From Straminergon stramineum (Eukaryota; Streptophyta; Bryopsida; Hypnales; Calliergonaceae): a stretch of DNA of 64,000 nucleotides. A program made the translations under genes and the position numbers. The notes under the pieces are model-generated. The model saw only the letters and a list, made by a program, of their open reading frames with translations. It made no database searches and was not told the DNA's origin. The DNA is taken from positions 2,978,501 through 3,042,500 of the forward strand of contig OY987269.1 in assembly GCA_963920665.1 (NCBI GenBank). Direction: 5' to 3'. Shown here one piece after another: positions 12,262 to 24,741 of this stretch. Positions within the stretch are counted from its first letter, which is position 1, and each line of letters begins with the position of its first letter.

Positions 12262-12588
12262 ATTAGATGAAATTTGAGGGCTCCAAGAGCGTGCGAGTTA
12301 TCTTGAGTTCCCAAGCTGTGGGAACTCGCTAGAGTAGCAATATAATATGGCACAATCATTGCCACATCAGAAAATAATATATTTAAAAAAAAATTTAATT
12401 ATTTTTTTAAGTCAGTTTTAAGTTTATTAGTACTTTTTAGAAATTTTGGGGAAAAAAATTAAATTTTTTTTCCCCAAAATTCAGAAATTCAGCCCATTAT
12501 GGGCTGGTTCCCAATTTCTGGTAGCACAAGGAACAATGCAGGGAACAACCTTGAAACGCACTGATGGAGCCTTCAAATGTCCTCTAAT
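12262..12588. mobile_element. Foldback/hairpin-type MITE
   Basis: Long inverted termini bound the element: the left has ATTTGAGGGCTCCA and the right, reverse-complemented, has ATTTGAAGGCTCCA. The similarity extends over roughly 33 bp. Inside are further hairpins: GAGTTCCCA/TGGGAACTC (12305-12327), a 40-bp palindrome around AATTTTGGGGA (12441-12481) and CAGCCCAT/ATGGGCTG (12490-12506). The small plus-strand open frame across it is not a gene. Confidence 0.6.
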
Positions 12589-13011
12589 TCTTATCCAATG
12601 CATTTTATACTCTAATTATAAATTTTGAAAAATTTGTGAATTTCAATATTTTATAACATGAATTTTCACCTAAACCATGGTTTGTTGATATTACTAATTT
12701 TTGAATGATATGTTAACTTTGATTTATACAATAATGTTATACACTATAATATACGTCTATGAGGAAATTTTCATATTTTTGAGTATATTTTGTATTTGAT
12801 ATGAAATTTCTTCATTTTCTTCTTAAAAAAATCATGATAGTTTCAAATTTTCCCCCAAAATTTACCAATTTTATGTCTCATACTAGTCATATGACTTCAT
12901 CTCTGACAAATAAATATAATTTTTTCATTCATATGTAGTTACAAAATATAAGCAAACAAAGCAATGGACAATGAGGCTTGAAATTAGTGGTTATGGGTCG
13001 ATCTCTTAGAG

Positions 13012-13949
13012 TTAACCCCTAAAGGTATTTGACTATGTTTTCACCAAAAATGCTTGAAAACTATCATCTCTAATACAAGTACCAAATTTTAGAAAAAAAT
13101 TCATTTTTGAACAAATGTAACCATAGGATCTTGTAGTACGCTGGTTTGGAAAGATACAGAAAACATTTCAGAAATTTCCACCATTTGGATTGCAAGATAT
13201 TAGCATTTGAAGTGACAAAAAGCCATTTCTTGGCCTTGCAAAAATCCGAGCAGATGCACTTCACAAGGTCAGATCATTATGAAAAAATGTCCAAAATGGT
13301 TGTAACTCTACGGATTCATTCTCCAAGTCATGTTGGCTATATGCTTGAAAAATTTTAGATCATTTGGAATTGTACAACATATAGGAAAAAAATAGTAAGT
13401 TGAAAGAAGTAGAGAATGATTCAAAATACTAAATTGTTAATAATTTATTTATGGAATTGAAAAATGCCAATCCCAATGGTTAAATTGTTGTAATAAACAA
13501 TCTACACTTCACCTTCTTATTTTTTTCCAAAAATATTAAAAATTGAGTTAAATAAAGGTCTTCAAAGTTTATTTTACAGTAGAGATTCCATTACTACCCA
13601 CAACTAAAACTCTTCATAACCTTCATCTCATAAATCAAAATGGAATGATTCAAAGCTTTCCATGTATATCTAAATCAGAAAAATAAATTTCAAATTTTTA
13701 TTTTAAAAAAAAGTGATTTTTAAAGAAGTTTTTTTTGTTGCCCTAAACCCGCCGAGCAATGAAAACAACATATCATACAATAACTTTTTAACAATGTATT
13801 CAAAAGTTATGAAAATTGTTGGGTCATAAAGCTACTCCTTAGGCACATGTTGTGTAAAAATTTCAAAGAAAAAAAAAAATTCCATCCGTAGTGAGCTACT
13901 TGAAATTGCTATGTTGCCAAAAAACACCATTTGGTCCTTTAGGGGTTAA
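13012..13949 (-). mobile_element. TTAA element, family C copy 1 (intact, 938 bp)
   Basis: TTAA flanks both ends, and the termini are perfect inverted repeats CCCCTAAAGG. The whole interior is homologous, inverted, to 56432-58719, where the same element carries a solo LTR. No coding capacity. The right TTAA (13946-13949) is shared with the following family B element. Sequence 12589-13011 before it is featureless AT-rich DNA. Confidence 0.85.
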
Positions 13950-14152
13950 CCTTAGAACATTGGGTGGTCATTGTGGAAATAATCATTTTTAGTACAATGT
14001 GAATCATTTGCTTGAAAAAAAATCCAAAGTAGTCATTGGAGGTCAAACTAATATGTAAAACCTCTCCTTTTCCTAGAAAGTTCCAAGTATTTTTATTTTT
14101 TTCTTACATAGAAGGATTCTCTATCATCCATAGGACACTTACTAGGGGTTGT
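13946..14152 (-). mobile_element. TTAA element, family B copy 1
   Basis: This is a short element homologous (reverse orientation) to 44895-45124. The left TTAA is shared with the preceding family C element; the right end has decayed (GGGGTTGT). Shared inner blocks include the ATAGAAGGATTCTCTATCAT region. Non-coding. Confidence 0.65.
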
Positions 14153-14509
14153 CACACCTTTGAGAAAGAAACTTCCATGAAGAATGAGAAGGTATAGAGT
14201 GAAAAGAGGATCCAATAGGAGCTCTTCTCCATGAAGAAGGTGTGACACTCTTTTTGTATCCTACATGGTATGAGAATGGAAATTGGAGCAACAACCAAAG
14301 TGAAATCAGCAAGCAAAGTGAAAGCAAAAAGCAAATTGCTAAAAATGTCGTCAATGGAAACTTCTTCATGTTCATTCTTTAACTTTAGAAGAGAAAAAAC
14401 AACTTCCCAATCTTTAGAGAATAGGCCTTTGCAATTTATGGAGAGCGTACCACCTAGTCATTCTCTAAAAATTGAAAATAGGGTGAACACGATGTGACAA
14501 CCTCTAACT

Positions 14510-14913
14510 TATGGTAGGACCACCCATTACCGACTAGGGACTTATATCCAACTTGTAGGATGTAGTTATTTCCAATCCAAGTTTGGAATTTTTTTCTTTT
14601 GTCCTTTTCAAATTTGGAATCAGTAAGTGCATGATACATGTTCCAAAGTAGTGAGCATGAAAATAGGAAGTAATGAATAAGAAAGTAGTTCTTGAACAAT
14701 TTGAATTGGAAGAATCTAGACATTGGCTGTAGATCTAGAGCACTTTGAGACTTCCAAAATTCATAGTGATTTAGTTCCCAGAATAAAATTACCGAAAAAT
14801 TTGCAATCCCCATGGTCTATCTTTCTACATCGCAAAAAATTTACATTGCCTTAAACTACTCAAAACATGAGTGGAATTGCTTAGATGATCGGCTATGGGT
14901 GGTTCTACTATAA
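14510..14913 (+). mobile_element. Family I TIR element, copy 1
   Basis: The left terminus is TTATGGTAGGACCACCCATT; the right terminus, reverse-complemented, is TTATAGTAGAACCACCCATA. The element is about 400 bp and non-coding. It is homologous to 44535-45154 (same orientation) and 46112-46503 (inverted). At the point where copy 2 carries a nested family B element, this copy is uninterrupted. Superfamily unknown. Confidence 0.75.
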
Positions 14914-15118
14914 GGTAAACTAGCCCATTTCTATTAGCTACCTATTACTACCATCCTATTTTTGGCCCCATCTCTACCATAGAACTCATCCAAATCCATT
15001 TAATTTTATGACAATTTCAATTCATTAATTCCAACTTGGGTAATGTGTCAGTCCTTGGTTGGTAGATACTAAAGTGCTAATAGATATATGGAATGGTGGT
15101 TATAAGTTTAGAATAGGA

Positions 15119-15581
15119 CATAAAGTAAAACAACCCATTATGGACCCATAGAAATGATCCCATTACGGTTTTCTTTTAGTTATTGAGATTTGGGCCACAT
15201 TCAATGTTTTAGCTCACTGGAATGGAGTATTTAGTGACTGCAATAGGAACTTTCAGTTTTTTAGTGTTAGTTCATTGTAGGAAGTGCCTTTTTAGGTCTT
15301 TTGTGTTAGAAAATATTGTGACTACAATAGGTGAGTAAGATGAGTGTTATGGATTAGTTTTTGTTGGTTTTGGGGTAGTTTGTAGACTCTTTTGGGTTGT
15401 GATGGTCTGAACACTTCAAAAATTCATAACAAATTCACATTTTGTCGAAAAAAATATAGTTTCAAATGCACTCGCCATTTCTATCACTTGACTTTCTTTG
15501 GAAGAAAAAGTAGAAAATTTCAGAAATGACAAGAGGACAAACCCCCCATTTGGTTTGTAATGGGTTGTTTTACCTTATATG
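15119..15581 (-). mobile_element. Family J TIR element, copy 2 (inverted)
   Basis: The termini TAAAGTAAAACAACCCATTA (left) and TAAGGTAAAACAACCCATTA (right, reverse-complemented) are an almost perfect inverted pair. The interior matches 5623-6201 in reverse orientation, lacking that copy's ~100-bp insert. Non-coding. Confidence 0.8.
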
Positions 15582-15939
15582 ACTCTAATCTGTTGGCAAG
15601 TTTGTAATTTCAGGACAAACCACTTTAGAAATTCATAGAAATTACAATTACAATCGAAAATCATAATTCCACTTAGTTTTGATTCATGAAACATACACAA
15701 ACCCCTAAAAAATATGTGCCCCTACTGAAGTTGGTCCCAATATACTCAGATTGCGAATCAGGGTGGTAATAGGCTTGTCTACCTTAGTTTAGTGTCTGCA
15801 GCGACGTTACAGGGTTAAGCTAACATATAGAAAGGGTTGGTGCCAGGTAGGACGGATCGCTCTTACGTGGCCCTTGTGCAAATACTCTGAAATTCACTCT
15901 GGGCGATCGGACCATCTTGCACCGTCAGATTCCGGTCCA

Positions 15940-16371
15940 TCCTGGCCGTTGGTGCTAGGGCTTGACTCTCAGCTATAGCACAAGCTTGAGCACTTCACAA
16001 GCTCTTTTCCTCCTGGCCCCCTTCTCAAGCGTCTCGCTCCGTCGCAAGCGTCTTGGAGGTACACCATCTACACAATCCCTTTTGATATTGCTGGTGCTTG
16101 TGGCATTGTTGTTAGGGTTTGAAAACTTCACGCGTTCTAATCTAGCCAGGAACTTATCTTTAGGGTTTGCTCTGTCTGGTGCATTTGGTCTTGGCGTTTT
16201 TGCACTCGTCCCGGACGTTAGATTACGTACAGGCGTGATTTGCGCATTGGAACATCGCCTGTTAAATGTTCGGGAGAATGTGGGAGTATCCATTGTGTTG
16301 AGGCATTGATTTAGGGTTTAAGGTTTCGGAAGCGTCGTAGGTGCTGACGATTTTATTTTAGGGCGAGAACC
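15940..16371 (+). promoter_or_regulatory. eL13 leader with probable 5'-UTR intron and three telo-boxes
   Basis: Upstream of the eL13 ATG, a probable leader intron runs from GT at 16059 to AG at 16361. It is inferred from splice-site sequence and the lack of coding signal. The telo-box complement TTAGGGTTT occurs three times, at 16112-16120, 16160-16168 and 16311-16319. Telo-boxes near the transcription start are a known hallmark of plant translation-machinery genes. The 115-aa open frame in this leader has no family match and is not called. Confidence 0.5.
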
Positions 16372-17960
16372 ATGGTGAAGCACAACAATGTCATCCCCAA
16401 TGGCCACTTCAAGAAGGATTGGCAGAGCTATGTGAGGACCTGGTTCAACCAGCCCGCACGCAAGAAAAGAAGAAGAACGGGTAAGTTTTCCTGGGAACGC
16501 AGTTCTTAGGCAGGGTTTCCGAGCTTTACTTTCCCCGAGAATTGTTTATGAATTTTCTTTAATGTCGTAGCTTTGGATGATTCTTAACAATATTGAAGTG
16601 CAATTCTCTAGGGAGACAATTAAACCATCTGAACCCTAATTTAAGGAAGAGTCATAACCCTAAAGCGGCTCTAAATGATTAGGGTTAGAATGTTTGAGGT
16701 GATGAATCCATTTTTCATGATTTGTGTTCTGTTTCCCAGTGCGCCAGAAGAAGGCCGTGGCTGTGTTTCCACGTCCCACTGCTGGTCCTCTCCGACCCGT
16801 TGTGCATTCCCAGACCTTGAAGTACAACGCCAAGATCCGTTCTGGACGGGGATTTACCTTGGAGGAGTTGAAGGTAACTCAATTGTGTTAATCTAGAATT
16901 GGAATGGCCTACTATAATTGTATATTATGACTGAAGATCGGCATTTGGTCTGTACCCGTATAATACTTTTGCTATTTAAAAGATTCGATAACGTAATTAG
17001 CGGGATCGAGGATGGTATCGGACATATTGCCTAGCCGTTTTTTTGAATCTCATATGTTCATATCTGTACTTCGTTGTTGATTGAAGGTCTTGCATTGAGC
17101 AGAAGTGTTTTAGACTGAACCCTTGGTCTCATCAGCTAATGAGAGACCTCTACCTGAAACTTGAATTCGCCATTATGATAGTTGATATGCGACTTCCTCT
17201 TTTTTGGCAGCAGAATGTGTCGTACTCGTGAAAGATGAGGCGTCTTTTGAAGAGCAGTTTATGTTTTCGACATGTGCATTACAAGAGTTGTGTACGCTGT
17301 CTATTGCATTGAATGGATCTCACATCTTATTCCCTCAATTGTACTTGGTTTGACGTTCATCATGTTTATTTGTTTCCAGGCTGCTGGCATCCCAAAGAAG
17401 CTTGCACCCACCATCGGTATAGCTGTGGACCACCGCCGGAAGAACCGGTGCCTGGAGAGTCTTCAGGAGAATGTCAACCGGCTCAACACCTACAGGGCCA
17501 AATTGGTTGTGTTCCCCAGGCGCTCACGAAAGACCAAGGTATAAAATATTTGTTGACTTAGACATTTGTCGTGTGCAGTCAAAGGTTCTGTGTGTAACTT
17601 TCGATGTTTTTTTCAAGGGTCTTTTCCGGATAGTTTAGGATTTTATTAGTTACTTCCCTACGATTTGAAGTTATAATCGTGGTATTGATTGTTCTTACGC
17701 GTATCCCTGGAATTAACATTTATATCTTTGTTCTCAAGGCTGGAGATTCGAGCGCTGAGGAATTGTCGAGCGTCACCCAGTTGGCTGGATCAGTCTTGCC
17801 AATCGTGAAGTCCCGACCCACTGCTGAGATCGTCTCTATTACTGATGAGATGAAGGCGCAGAAGGGATACTACAAGCTGCGTCAAGAGAGGATGAACGAG
17901 AGGTTGGTTGGTATCCGGAAGAAAAAGGCTGAGGCTGCCGAGAAGGATGACAAGAAGTAA
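16372..17960 (+). CDS. RPL13: 60S ribosomal protein L13 (eL13)
   Basis: This is a structural protein of the cytosolic 60S ribosomal subunit. Four exons in consistent phase, 16372-16480, 16740-16873, 17380-17538 and 17739-17960, encode 207 aa, the normal length in plants. The N-terminus [18 protein letters not shown], the basic tract [13 protein letters not shown] (spanning the first intron), the core [20 protein letters not shown] and [20 protein letters not shown], and a Lys/Glu-rich C-terminus are diagnostic of eL13. All introns have GT-AG borders. The ATG sits in the good context AACCATGG. Nothing looks disrupted. Expression is probably constitutive and growth-linked, given the telo-boxes in its leader. 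Confidence 0.97.
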
Positions 17961-18927
17961 ATCCTTCGTAACAGAAGACTTATATGATGGTTTTTCGTGA
18001 CCTCATTTTCTGTGTATGGATTGTCCTTCAACCACGTTCTGGTTAAGCAAAGGTGGAAGGAGTGCCACTTTTTAATTTGGTTGATTCACTGAGTTTATTT
18101 TGTGTTTTTTCATGCTCGTTTCATGCATCATTTCCAGTACAGATTTGCTATCTGGTTTGAATGTAATGTAAGTTTCTTTTCTGTTCGTATGCCTCAAAAT
18201 GGAAGTATAAAAATAACACAGGTTCTTTACTCTGGAATGGTTCGTCAAAGCATCGATGAATACTCAGCAACGGCGGCACAAGTATTCTGGATTTATGCAT
18301 TAACATATGAAACCTGTGTAACCTCACCTAGTCAATGAAATGAGTATATGAATGGACTCGGCTTCGTCCGTAAGTATGCAGTATGCTGTCCCAAAGCTAA
18401 ATGATCTGTCTATAGCCCTTCAAAACCCTGAAATGACACCGCAGACACAAACGTCCTGTGATTTTCTCTGTAAACCCTTTAACGACTTATGTTTTGTCTG
18501 CGTTTGCGCAACACTAATGGAGTCAACGTGAAATGCATCGAACTATGAAGCAGTGGGCAAGATTAAGTTCAAGATTTAGCAATTACTTCAAGGAAGAACT
18601 AAGCAAAATCCAAGGTTATATGCCTACCCAAAGCTTCTATTCCAGCTGGAATATGATACGAATGAATATTCTTGTTACGTTATACAGGACGGGGAGCGTG
18701 ATGCTCCAGAGCTACGGCTGACCACACAATAATACGGATGATTTACTTCAGACCCACCCAACATCTCTCTATCGACCATGTTTGGCACTTTTTCCCACTT
18801 TGGTATTTCGACATTTGGGTAATGTGCTTGTATGAGCATGTATTTTCGTGGATCTAAAGCCTATTTTATTCTCCCTTCACTAAAAACATGGTGAAGTAGA
18901 TGGTGAGTCTCTCCAAACCCGTGGGTG
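17961..18927 (+). other. eL13 3' region and spacer
   Basis: This holds the 3' UTR of eL13 in its first few hundred bases, then spacer. No further gene is recognised; the short open frames at 18102-18338 and 18533-18721 have no family features. Confidence 0.5.
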
Positions 18928-19154
18928 TTGACTTTTAAATGTTGAAGTGGACATTTTGTGTCCGATTGATGACAATGAATATCATGTAGGACAAAACTAT
19001 GACTATTCATCCTTGGAATTTTGTGAGAAAAGGGTAGGTCTTTTATGGTAGTATGACCTCCAATGAATATTTTTGATTTTCAAAAAGTAGATGATGTCAC
19101 ACAGTTCCTAAAGGAAGGATTTCCATGGTCATCAATTTCTCCTTTAAGGATTAA
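18928..19154 (+). mobile_element. TTAA element, family B copy 2 (decayed ends)
   Basis: It matches family B along its length (ATGTAGGACA, ACTATTCATCC, a TGACCTCCAATGA-type block and a GGTCAT block). The right end is TTTAAGGATTAA; the left terminal TTAA has become TTGA. Non-coding. Confidence 0.6.
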
Positions 19155-20331
19155 AGAGTTAATGTAGAAACAAAGAATGCATCTATTGCTCTAAACATTG
19201 AATCATTTTTGAGTACTTAACATTAAGGTGGTGTCTTTCCAAAGTTAACCCCTAACTGTCTAGTCGACCATTTATGGTTGATCTGAAATTTCAGGCCCAT
19301 TTCTATGTGGGTAGTTAAATTCCTATGACCAGTCTAAAATTTTTTTCAGGCAATTTTGAGGATTAACTATGGAAAACTTTCATTTTTCATTGAGAAAAGT
19401 ACATATTCAATTGTTGAGAGGTCTTCAAAGGCATATGTGTATTAAAAGTGTAGTGTAAAGCTTGCTAATTTTACTTCATTTCCCGGCTTTATGCAAAGCT
19501 TAGCAATTTCATTTGATTTGAAATCTAAGAAATTGCACTTATCCATTTGCTCTATGAATGGTCCCGATGAAAAGTTTAAAGTCTTTTCATGATTTTCACC
19601 ATTGAAAATTTCAACATGCAAGTGTTTATTAGAAGCTATTTGCAATTTCTACTTATAAGCAAAAATTACATATCAACAATTGCAAGGTGGATTGTGTAAT
19701 AAGTTTGATGTCTTTTCATGTGAAATTAAGTTTTTTGGAAGTGCATTTTAGTGTGCTATGACTCTTTGAAGTTGGTCATGTTACCTCCAATCCCAAAAAA
19801 CATGTATATGCAAATTTCTGAAACATTGTGGACAAAGACAATGTACTAAAAATAGAAAATGTACCTGCTTGTTTATTTATTTACAATGAAGTTCAAAAAT
19901 AATGTTCAATCGTCTCCTACACAAATTGAAAAGCCACAAAATTGGAAAACCCTAGTGGGTTGCGATGGCAATACGCTTTCAAAATTCATAACAAATTCAT
20001 ATTCTGTTCGCAAAACATAATCTCAATCACTATCAACTTTTCACTTTCACTGTCTACAAGTGGAAGAATAAACCATCCCATCTTGGGCAAACCACAAACC
20101 GTGGCCACACAAAAGGACCTTCTGCCTTACTACCTGAAAGATCATTACACATAAATATACATCCATAGCCAGGTCAACAAGCTGAAAGCAGCTTGTTTCA
20201 CTATTCTTTCCGAATGTTCAAAACTTCACCCAAAATTTACAATCCTGCAAAGCAAAAATGCAGCAAGCCAAAAGCAAAACCCTAAAAGAAAACTATACCC
20301 GAACTCTCAAAATCCCAAAACACGAATCTAT
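19155..20331. other. Spacer with a fragment of family J
   Basis: About 19955-20105 is a partial, inverted family J copy: the stretch with AAATTCATAACAAATTCA matches 15420-15450. A possible small TTAA-bounded piece lies at 19245-19366 with weak inverted ends. No gene is recognised. Confidence 0.45.
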
Positions 20332-23300
20332 CTAAGTCAGTTGCTTGGGAGCATTCAGTTCCATCATAGTAACTCTGGTAGGCCTCAAAGCGGCTGTTGG
20401 GTTGAGTGCTTTGGGAAGCTTGGCGACAGTCCATGCTGTTCCCACCAGATGGCCTGCGGTGCCCAGCGTTTCTCCCGTTGCCTGCCCTGCAGGCTCTCCA
20501 TACTTGTGTGTCACCAGTGTGGCTGCAGCTGCTGATCCCGTTTGCAATACGTCTCTTGAGGCTTGCTCTACTGCATCGAACAATTTCCCTGCACAGCTCA
20601 ATCATTGGTTATTATTGATTGTTCTGAAATACATATCAATTATTAGCAGTTGTGAGAATTCTCACCAGTCCATAGTGACCCTCACCACAACAAAGACAAA
20701 CTTGGAAGCCTCACATTCACTTTCGAAAGCAAACGGAATACGTGGATGGTGTGCTGATGGGGACAATAGAGTTATCCTTTTAGTCAGGAAATGTTGCCCT
20801 CCATTTGATCTCTCCTTCAATTCTCATTCTATTCTAGATTACACTTCTTTTGGAATGATAACAAGCATGATTGCATACAATCTAATCAAATTGAGTAGTC
20901 TTCTTCCTAATTTGAGGTTTTAGGCCCCATCTTTACAACTCGGAGACGCAGAGACGGATCAAAAGATTTTTAGAACCAATAGAGCTGCGAAAAAACTGTT
21001 GACCCCCCTTTGGAGTTACAAAGGTGGGATCAAAACCTCAACTTAGGAAGAAGAGAAGTCAATGTGGTTAAATTGCATGAAATCCTGTCCTCATGTCATT
21101 CAAAAAAATACAGATTGGACAAGAATTCAAATGCAATCTGGAATATGAATCAAAAGAGGAACCAAATGGAGGATGACTCAAAAATGGTAAATCACAATAA
21201 CCAAAAGAGTCAAACTGAACCGATTCTATATTTCAAAGGAAGAAGTGGGCACTCACAAAATGAGATCATAGAAGCCAAGGCCACCTCTCCAGGACCAGAC
21301 TTGAAAAACGCTCGTCCGACACTGGACCTGGCGATGGCGTTCGGAATGAATCCCACAGTCGACACCACACCTGACAACACACTCCTGGCAAAATTGTCTG
21401 TTGCCTTCGAGAGGTCATTCACTCTGCAAGAAAAAACTTCAAAACGTCAAAAACGAACTAAAATCAGCATCCAAAGAACAACTCAAAGCTACATTCAGTA
21501 ATTACACCTGCCATGCTGAAAGATAGTCACTGTTAGTCGAATAACTACCACGAAGATCACGCAGCATAGTCCATCATCGACAAGCCTCTTGCTCAGATGT
21601 TCACATTCTATGGGATATCTACTCTCAAGGTATACACCATAACCGATTTGGATAAAATACCTGTCACTATCAAAGTCACGAAATCGGATGACAAGAATTT
21701 AAGCTTTTAAGGACGAAGAAAACACATATTTGGCATCATGTTTTTTAGTTGTTTTGAAGTGTACAGATAGGATTTCAATTCGTTCTAGTAATTGCTTTCT
21801 TGAAATTGCCTTTTGTCATGTTCTTTAAATCTAATGACGTAAATATTTTCTCCATTAATTTATATTTCCCACAGTATGATCAATCAAAATGGTAACTTTG
21901 AAATCACGAATACTAAGGGTTAAATATCTTACAAAGAGTAAGAACTTGGTAAATTAGAGTTACACGCACTACTAAGATGAATCAGCGTCGTCCATTGAAT
22001 GCAAAACTGGGCATACGACGTTTGCTATTGTGAAGAACTGCACTCAAACATTACTTGTGCAGATTGCGCAACGTGGTGAGGCTGACATCGCTAGGACTGT
22101 CTGTGGGATTCGAATTCCGAGTCATGCTGATGGAGCCACTCTCGAGTCTCTGGACAGTGGAATCCCGAATCCAAAATATGCCGCGGATGAGCTGGCCGGT
22201 GCCAGAGGCAATCGCCTTGGCCACACTGTTGCCGTAGTCATCCACGTTGGGTGCCATCTCGGTCCAGAACACGCGCTGGTTGTCCACAGTGATCTGTACA
22301 GGATAATAAAAAAATTTAGAATCGTTAGGGAACTCATTCTATCTCGTATTCTAAACACTATAACCAACAGCAAACTCAAGGTTTCATACACGTTAGCCAT
22401 TGTAATATGCGCATGCAAGAAAAATTAAGACACTGAAACCATTCGGAACCTAACCCTCTCTCTAATTCTAACCCTTGTTACCAACAGAGAACTCATTCTG
22501 TCAAACATGCTATTCTTTGTGATATGCACATGTAAGTAAAAGACACTGATACCATTAAAACCTGATCCTATCTCTTATTCTAATCCCTGTTACCAATAGC
22601 GAGACTATTTTTTAACACATGTTAGCCTTTGTGAGATGCTCATGTAAGTAAAAGACACTGAAAGACACTAAAATCTCTGACAGGTCTTCGTTGATAAAAA
22701 CAAAATTTATGTTCTAAAATTAATTGCTGGAGACAGAGAGAAAAAGATCAAATTAGCACCTTCTTGCCATCGCCAGCAACCACGGACGCTGGAACAACCG
22801 CGGCACCGGCTGTGTCCACCTCCTTGGAAGCGTCCATCCGCTTCTCGGCAGCCTCTTTTTGCCTGTCTCCATGCACGAGCGTGGGTAGAGAGAAGAAGCT
22901 GTAAGACTCCAGCAGGTCGTCCAGAAGCTTCAAATCCTCCTCGTGCCCTGGGGCAGAGAATGTCACTCCGTAATGCATATTCTGCCCACTTTGCGCCCGC
23001 GTCACTGGCTGCATCCATATCCGGAAATTAGAGTCTAGTTTCAACTATTCTATATATGAATTTCTAATTTGTCAAATTCAAAAGAAAAAAGACCCTTGAG
23101 GCAAGAGGTTGTATTGATAACACTGCAAGAACAGATTTTGGTGTGCTTTCCAAGATCTTCATACAGTCATCTAAAGCTAGCTTTTTTTGGTGACCAATAT
23201 GTAATTACCTCTCCTCAGCTTAAATGATTAAAAATATACCAATCATCATGCAGATAGCTAACAAACAAACCAATCAAACAAGATAATCAAACAATCTAAC

Positions 23301-24085
23301 AGTTCTTGTTGAAGTGCGGAGACAACAAGGTCAGAGCTAATATCGAATGCCACGAGCCTACCTGGGCAAAGTCGATGCATGTCTAATCCAGAAAACTCTT
23401 CTAAATGTGATACAAGCATTGGACACTGATTCCTGCCTGGACTCAAAAGTGAAAAAATAAAAATCTGCAGTAGCATTTCAGGCTGGTACCATTTCAAGCT
23501 GTTTCAAACCCTGCTACACTAATATTAATTGCAATAAGTATCCAATATTTGTGTCGTCAAAACAGGGATTAAAATACTGGAAACGGGACATTCCAAATGT
23601 TGCAGAATAATAACGTTTAAAGCGTTCCAAACCCCAAGCAAGACTAAAGAGCATCTACAAACTTGATTCATGGATGAATCCCTTACCTCCGGCGTGGCGG
23701 AGTCAACCACGGGGAGCGAGAAGACGTAATGAATGGGATCCAACTTGACCACCTGCTCGTCCTGCATGAGCGGCCACTGCAAGTCCTCCCCCACGCGCAC
23801 CAGCGCCACCACGCCCTGCTCCTCGCTCTGGTTAATGCGCACCACCACCAGCTCCCCACTGCCTAGGAGGACGCTCTCCTGCCTGTCCACCAAGTGCACC
23901 ATGGCCCCCGGGATGCTCACTAGACACTCCTCGAACGCCCCGTCCGCCATAGCTGTACCACCCTGGGAATCGGAGTGAATCTGCGGGTACAGGGAGGAGC
24001 TCGCGGTCGTGGTGAAGCGGCTCTGTCGCGGGGTGTCGACGCTGGGGTAGGTCACGGACGAAGGGGTCTCTTCCTGGCCGCCCAT
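20332..24085 (-). CDS. Senescence/dehydration-associated protein (ERD7-like)
   Basis: This is a plant ERD7/senescence-domain protein. Members respond to dehydration, cold and senescence, and in Arabidopsis bind membrane lipids. Five exons on the minus strand, 24085-23687, 23008-22760, 22293-22055, 21423-21257 and 20588-20332, splice in phase to 436 aa, close to the family norm. The N-terminal domain (about 45-160) has the conserved ECLVSIPGAMVHLVD and EDLQWPLMQDEQVVKLD. The C-terminal senescence domain (about 217-425) has WTEMAPNVDDYGNSVAKAIA, GTGQLIRGIFW, RSVLSGVVSTVGF, THKYGEPAGQATGETLGTAG and TAWTVAKLPKALNP. The first ATG after an in-frame gap is used. No damage is visible. Exon 3 ends CACAA/GTAATG and exon 4 opens after TTGCAG, restoring a Lys codon. 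Confidence 0.94.
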
Positions 24086-24138
24086 AGCTCACACTCTCCT
24101 CACAGTAATTGCAAGCCAAGAAGTTAAGACAAATGGGT

Positions 24139-24307
24139 GCACACACACACACACACACCAATTTCACACTCTTCCTCTTCCCGAAATTGAGGAGTAGGCA
24201 ATCGAAGAAGGGACTGACTATGTGCACGCACACGGCGATTTCAATGTGACGGAATTGGAAATTGAGAGACGGAATTGGAATTTGAGACGCGAAATTGGAA
24301 ATTAGGA
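24139..24307 (-). repeat. AC microsatellite and short tandem repeat in ERD7-like 5' leader
   Basis: An (AC)n tract of about 20 bp occupies 24139-24158, about 55 nt upstream of the ERD7-like ATG. Beyond it, at about 24248-24307, a unit resembling GACGGAATTGGAAATTGAGA is repeated about three times. Both lie where the 5' UTR or proximal promoter of the gene is expected. Confidence 0.6.
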
Positions 24308-24741
24308 ATTGCCCAAGTTGAGGATTTGTGTTCTTAGGATTTGATCAAGGCAGTAGTTTGAGGTTTTATGAGGAAATGCGACCGACACTACTCGCGGAGT
24401 TGGACACAGGTGGCGGCGACGGTTCGACGGGGGGAAGTACCGACATAGTGCTTCGTGCCCACGCAACCCGCGGTTCCCGACTGCCATATGTTCAGCTTAT
24501 AGCGGGGCGATGGAGAAGGCGCCGACCTTTACTTCGAGCATTTCCACTCGGGACGCTTCGCCGGCGCTGCACAGCTGCGGCCGGGCGAGATGCCGCCCTG
24601 CCAGCTCGACACAAGCAGCGGGGATGAGGTGGCCACTCCAAGAGATTTTTGGGTCTTGGACCGCTGGGCTAAGCTTCGGTTGGGGGGCGGCGCCTATCTC
24701 AAATGTGGTGCAGGATTAAGAATTAGACCAAGGATTTACCT
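24308..24741. other. GC-rich segment upstream of ERD7-like gene, no gene recognised
   Basis: This is noticeably GC-rich compared with the surroundings. Overlapping open frames on the plus strand (24328-24627, 24510-24719) have no recognisable domains and look like chance frames in GC-rich promoter DNA. Confidence 0.4.

Noticed and set aside
15962..16309. 115-codon frame upstream of eL13
   Set aside because: It spans the probable leader exon and intron with telo-boxes, and no family match was seen.
19245..19366. Possible 122-bp TTAA element
   Set aside because: Both TTAAs are present but the inverted ends match too poorly (CCCCTAACTG against TCCTCAAAAT) and no second copy was found.
20345..21501. 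Plus-strand frames of 192 and 163 codons
   Set aside because: They are antisense to, or in introns of, the minus-strand ERD7-like gene whose exons splice consistently.
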